Assembly (NCBI RefSeq): GCF_014635325.1 | Contig: NZ_BMCT01000007.1 | Coordinates: forward strand, 1-64,000 | Source: Azorhizobium oxalatiphilum | GTDB taxonomy: Bacteria > Pseudomonadota > Alphaproteobacteria > Rhizobiales > Xanthobacteraceae | Reading direction: 5' to 3' | DNA: 64,000 nucleotides | Shown: positions 63,332 through 64,000 of the stretch, one piece after another | How the letters are laid out: the number at the start of each line of letters is the position of its first letter | Numbering within the stretch: position 1 is the first letter of the stretch | The notes under the pieces: generated by a model | Databases searched by the model: none | Told to the model about the DNA's origin: nothing | The model's input: the letters and a program-made list of their open reading frames with translations, nothing else | Translations under genes and position numbers: made by a program

Positions 63332-63357
63332 ACAAAATCGTAATATGTGGGGGGCAT

Positions 63358-64000
63358 ATGTCAACTGACGAGACGGGCGAGTTTCAGCGCGATCCCCTGC
63401 ATGTTGCGTCGGTTGCCAAGGCTTTTCGCGTGCTGGAGGCATTCGGCCACACCAACACCGACCTGAGCCTCGCCGAGATCGCCCGCCATGCCGGCCTCGA
63501 CAAGAGCGCCACGCAGCGTTTCGCCCACACGCTCTGGCAGCTCGGTTATCTGGAAAAGGATGCGCGCACGCGCCGCTTCCGTCTCGGCAAGCCGGTGCTG
63601 GACCTGACCTTCTTCTATCTGCGCTCGAACCCGCTGGTGGAGTTGGCGACGCCGGCCCTGCTGGAGCTGCGCCGCCGCTGCGGCGAGCGCGCCAACCTGT
63701 CGCTGTTCGACGAGACCACCACCATCTATGCCATCCGCCAGCAGTCGAAGCGGGAATATTTCGACAGCTCGCTGATCGGCCGGCGCATCCCCGTGTTCCT
63801 TTCATCGGGCGGGCGGGCGATCCTCGCCCAGCTGCCGCCTGCGGAAGCTGCCGCCATCATCGCCCGCTCCGATCTGATCGCCCGCACGCCGAAAACCCTC
63901 ACCGATCCCGCCGCCATCCTCGCCAAGGTGGCGGAGGCGCGGGAAGCCGGCTTCGCACTGGCGGTGGAGGAGACGACCCTGGGCGAGATCACGCTGGGGG
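63358..64000 (+). CDS. IclR-family regulator, 3' end outside window
   Basis: At least 214 codons are in the window. The N-terminal winged helix-turn-helix (VAKAFRVLEAFGHTNTDLSL, AEIARHAGLDKSATQRFAHTL) and the start of the effector domain (RCGERANLSLFDETTTIYAI, LSSGGRAILAQLPP) are clear. GTGGGGGG precedes ATG 63358. It is divergent from the MHS permease and probably controls the permease-SDR-deacetylase set. The stop is beyond the window. Confidence 0.9.
   Translation, partial: MSTDETGEFQRDPLHVASVAKAFRVLEAFGHTNTDLSLAEIARHAGLDKSATQRFAHTLWQLGYLEKDARTRRFRLGKPVLDLTFFYLRSNPLVELATPALLELRRRCGERANLSLFDETTTIYAIRQQSKREYFDSSLIGRRIPVFLSSGGRAILAQLPPAEAAAIIARSDLIARTPKTLTDPAAILAKVAEAREAGFALAVEETTLGEITLG

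Noticed and set aside
1-64000. tRNA, rRNA, CRISPR, prophage or insertion sequences
   Set aside because: I looked for cloverleaf-like stretches, repeat-spacer arrays, transposase motifs and long terminal repeats and found none that can be supported.

Overview
The window is high-GC DNA with dense, mostly short-spaced genes, typical of an alphaproteobacterium. The order leuS-lptE-holA, the MarR-cydDC-cydABX cluster, the many Bug/LysR/SDR catabolic genes and a REP-like inverted repeat beginning CGTCATGCCCGGGCTTGTCC point to the Hyphomicrobiales (Rhizobiales). A Xanthobacteraceae-like host is my inference, not a proven assignment. I see no rRNA, tRNA, insertion sequence, phage or CRISPR.

Layout. 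0-3.5 kb: a membrane chemoreceptor with an early amber stop and an orphan Bug-type binding protein. 3.8-8.4 kb: an aminotransferase, KDG kinase, an AT-rich SAM methyltransferase islet, a LysE exporter and KDPG aldolase. 8.6-12.6 kb: a zinc-supply locus (His-rich micro-membrane protein, znuCBA, CobW/COG0523 GTPase). 12.6-13.2 kb: a RelE/ParD-type toxin-antitoxin pair. 13.3-22.3 kb: NhaD-like antiporter, leuS-lptE-holA, an exported unknown, an AmpG-like permease and an orphan NarL/LuxR response regulator. 22.7-25.7 kb: two tandem PAS-PAS chemoreceptors, the first a pseudogene. 25.7-31.3 kb: a LysR regulator and valine/methylmalonate-semialdehyde catabolism (mmsA, isobutyryl-CoA dehydrogenase-like, mmsB) with a sulfotransferase gene placed inside it. 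31.3-33.2 kb: aldo/keto reductase and a TetR regulator. 33.2-38.8 kb: a complete peptide-type ABC importer. 39.1-48.1 kb: a CoA ligase, zinc alcohol dehydrogenase, crotonase, LysR, atypical SDR, DapA-family lyase and BisC-type molybdoenzyme. 48.2-55.6 kb: a GbsR/MarR-type regulator with cytochrome bd assembly (cydDC) and structural genes (cydABX). 56.0-59.9 kb: a three-subunit periplasmic GMC flavoprotein/cytochrome c dehydrogenase of the gluconate 2-dehydrogenase type. 60.2-64.0 kb: polysaccharide deacetylase, SDR and MHS-type permease, divergent from an IclR regulator cut by the window end.

The most unusual signals are as follows. (1) A near-identical, about 35-bp element with a CAAACA-NN-TGTTTG-like core lies upstream of both the peptide-type ABC importer and the DapA-family gene. 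It suggests an undescribed shared regulon linking uptake to the 39-48 kb catabolic block. (2) Two of three chemoreceptor genes carry in-frame amber codons near their 3' ends, one with an additional 17-nt deletion. (3) A perfect 8+8 bp palindrome sits just upstream of the cyd regulator. (4) The flavoprotein of the periplasmic dehydrogenase has a four-cysteine cluster, as in Fe-S-containing GMC dehydrogenases. Functions are assigned from motifs and gene context only; no database search was run.
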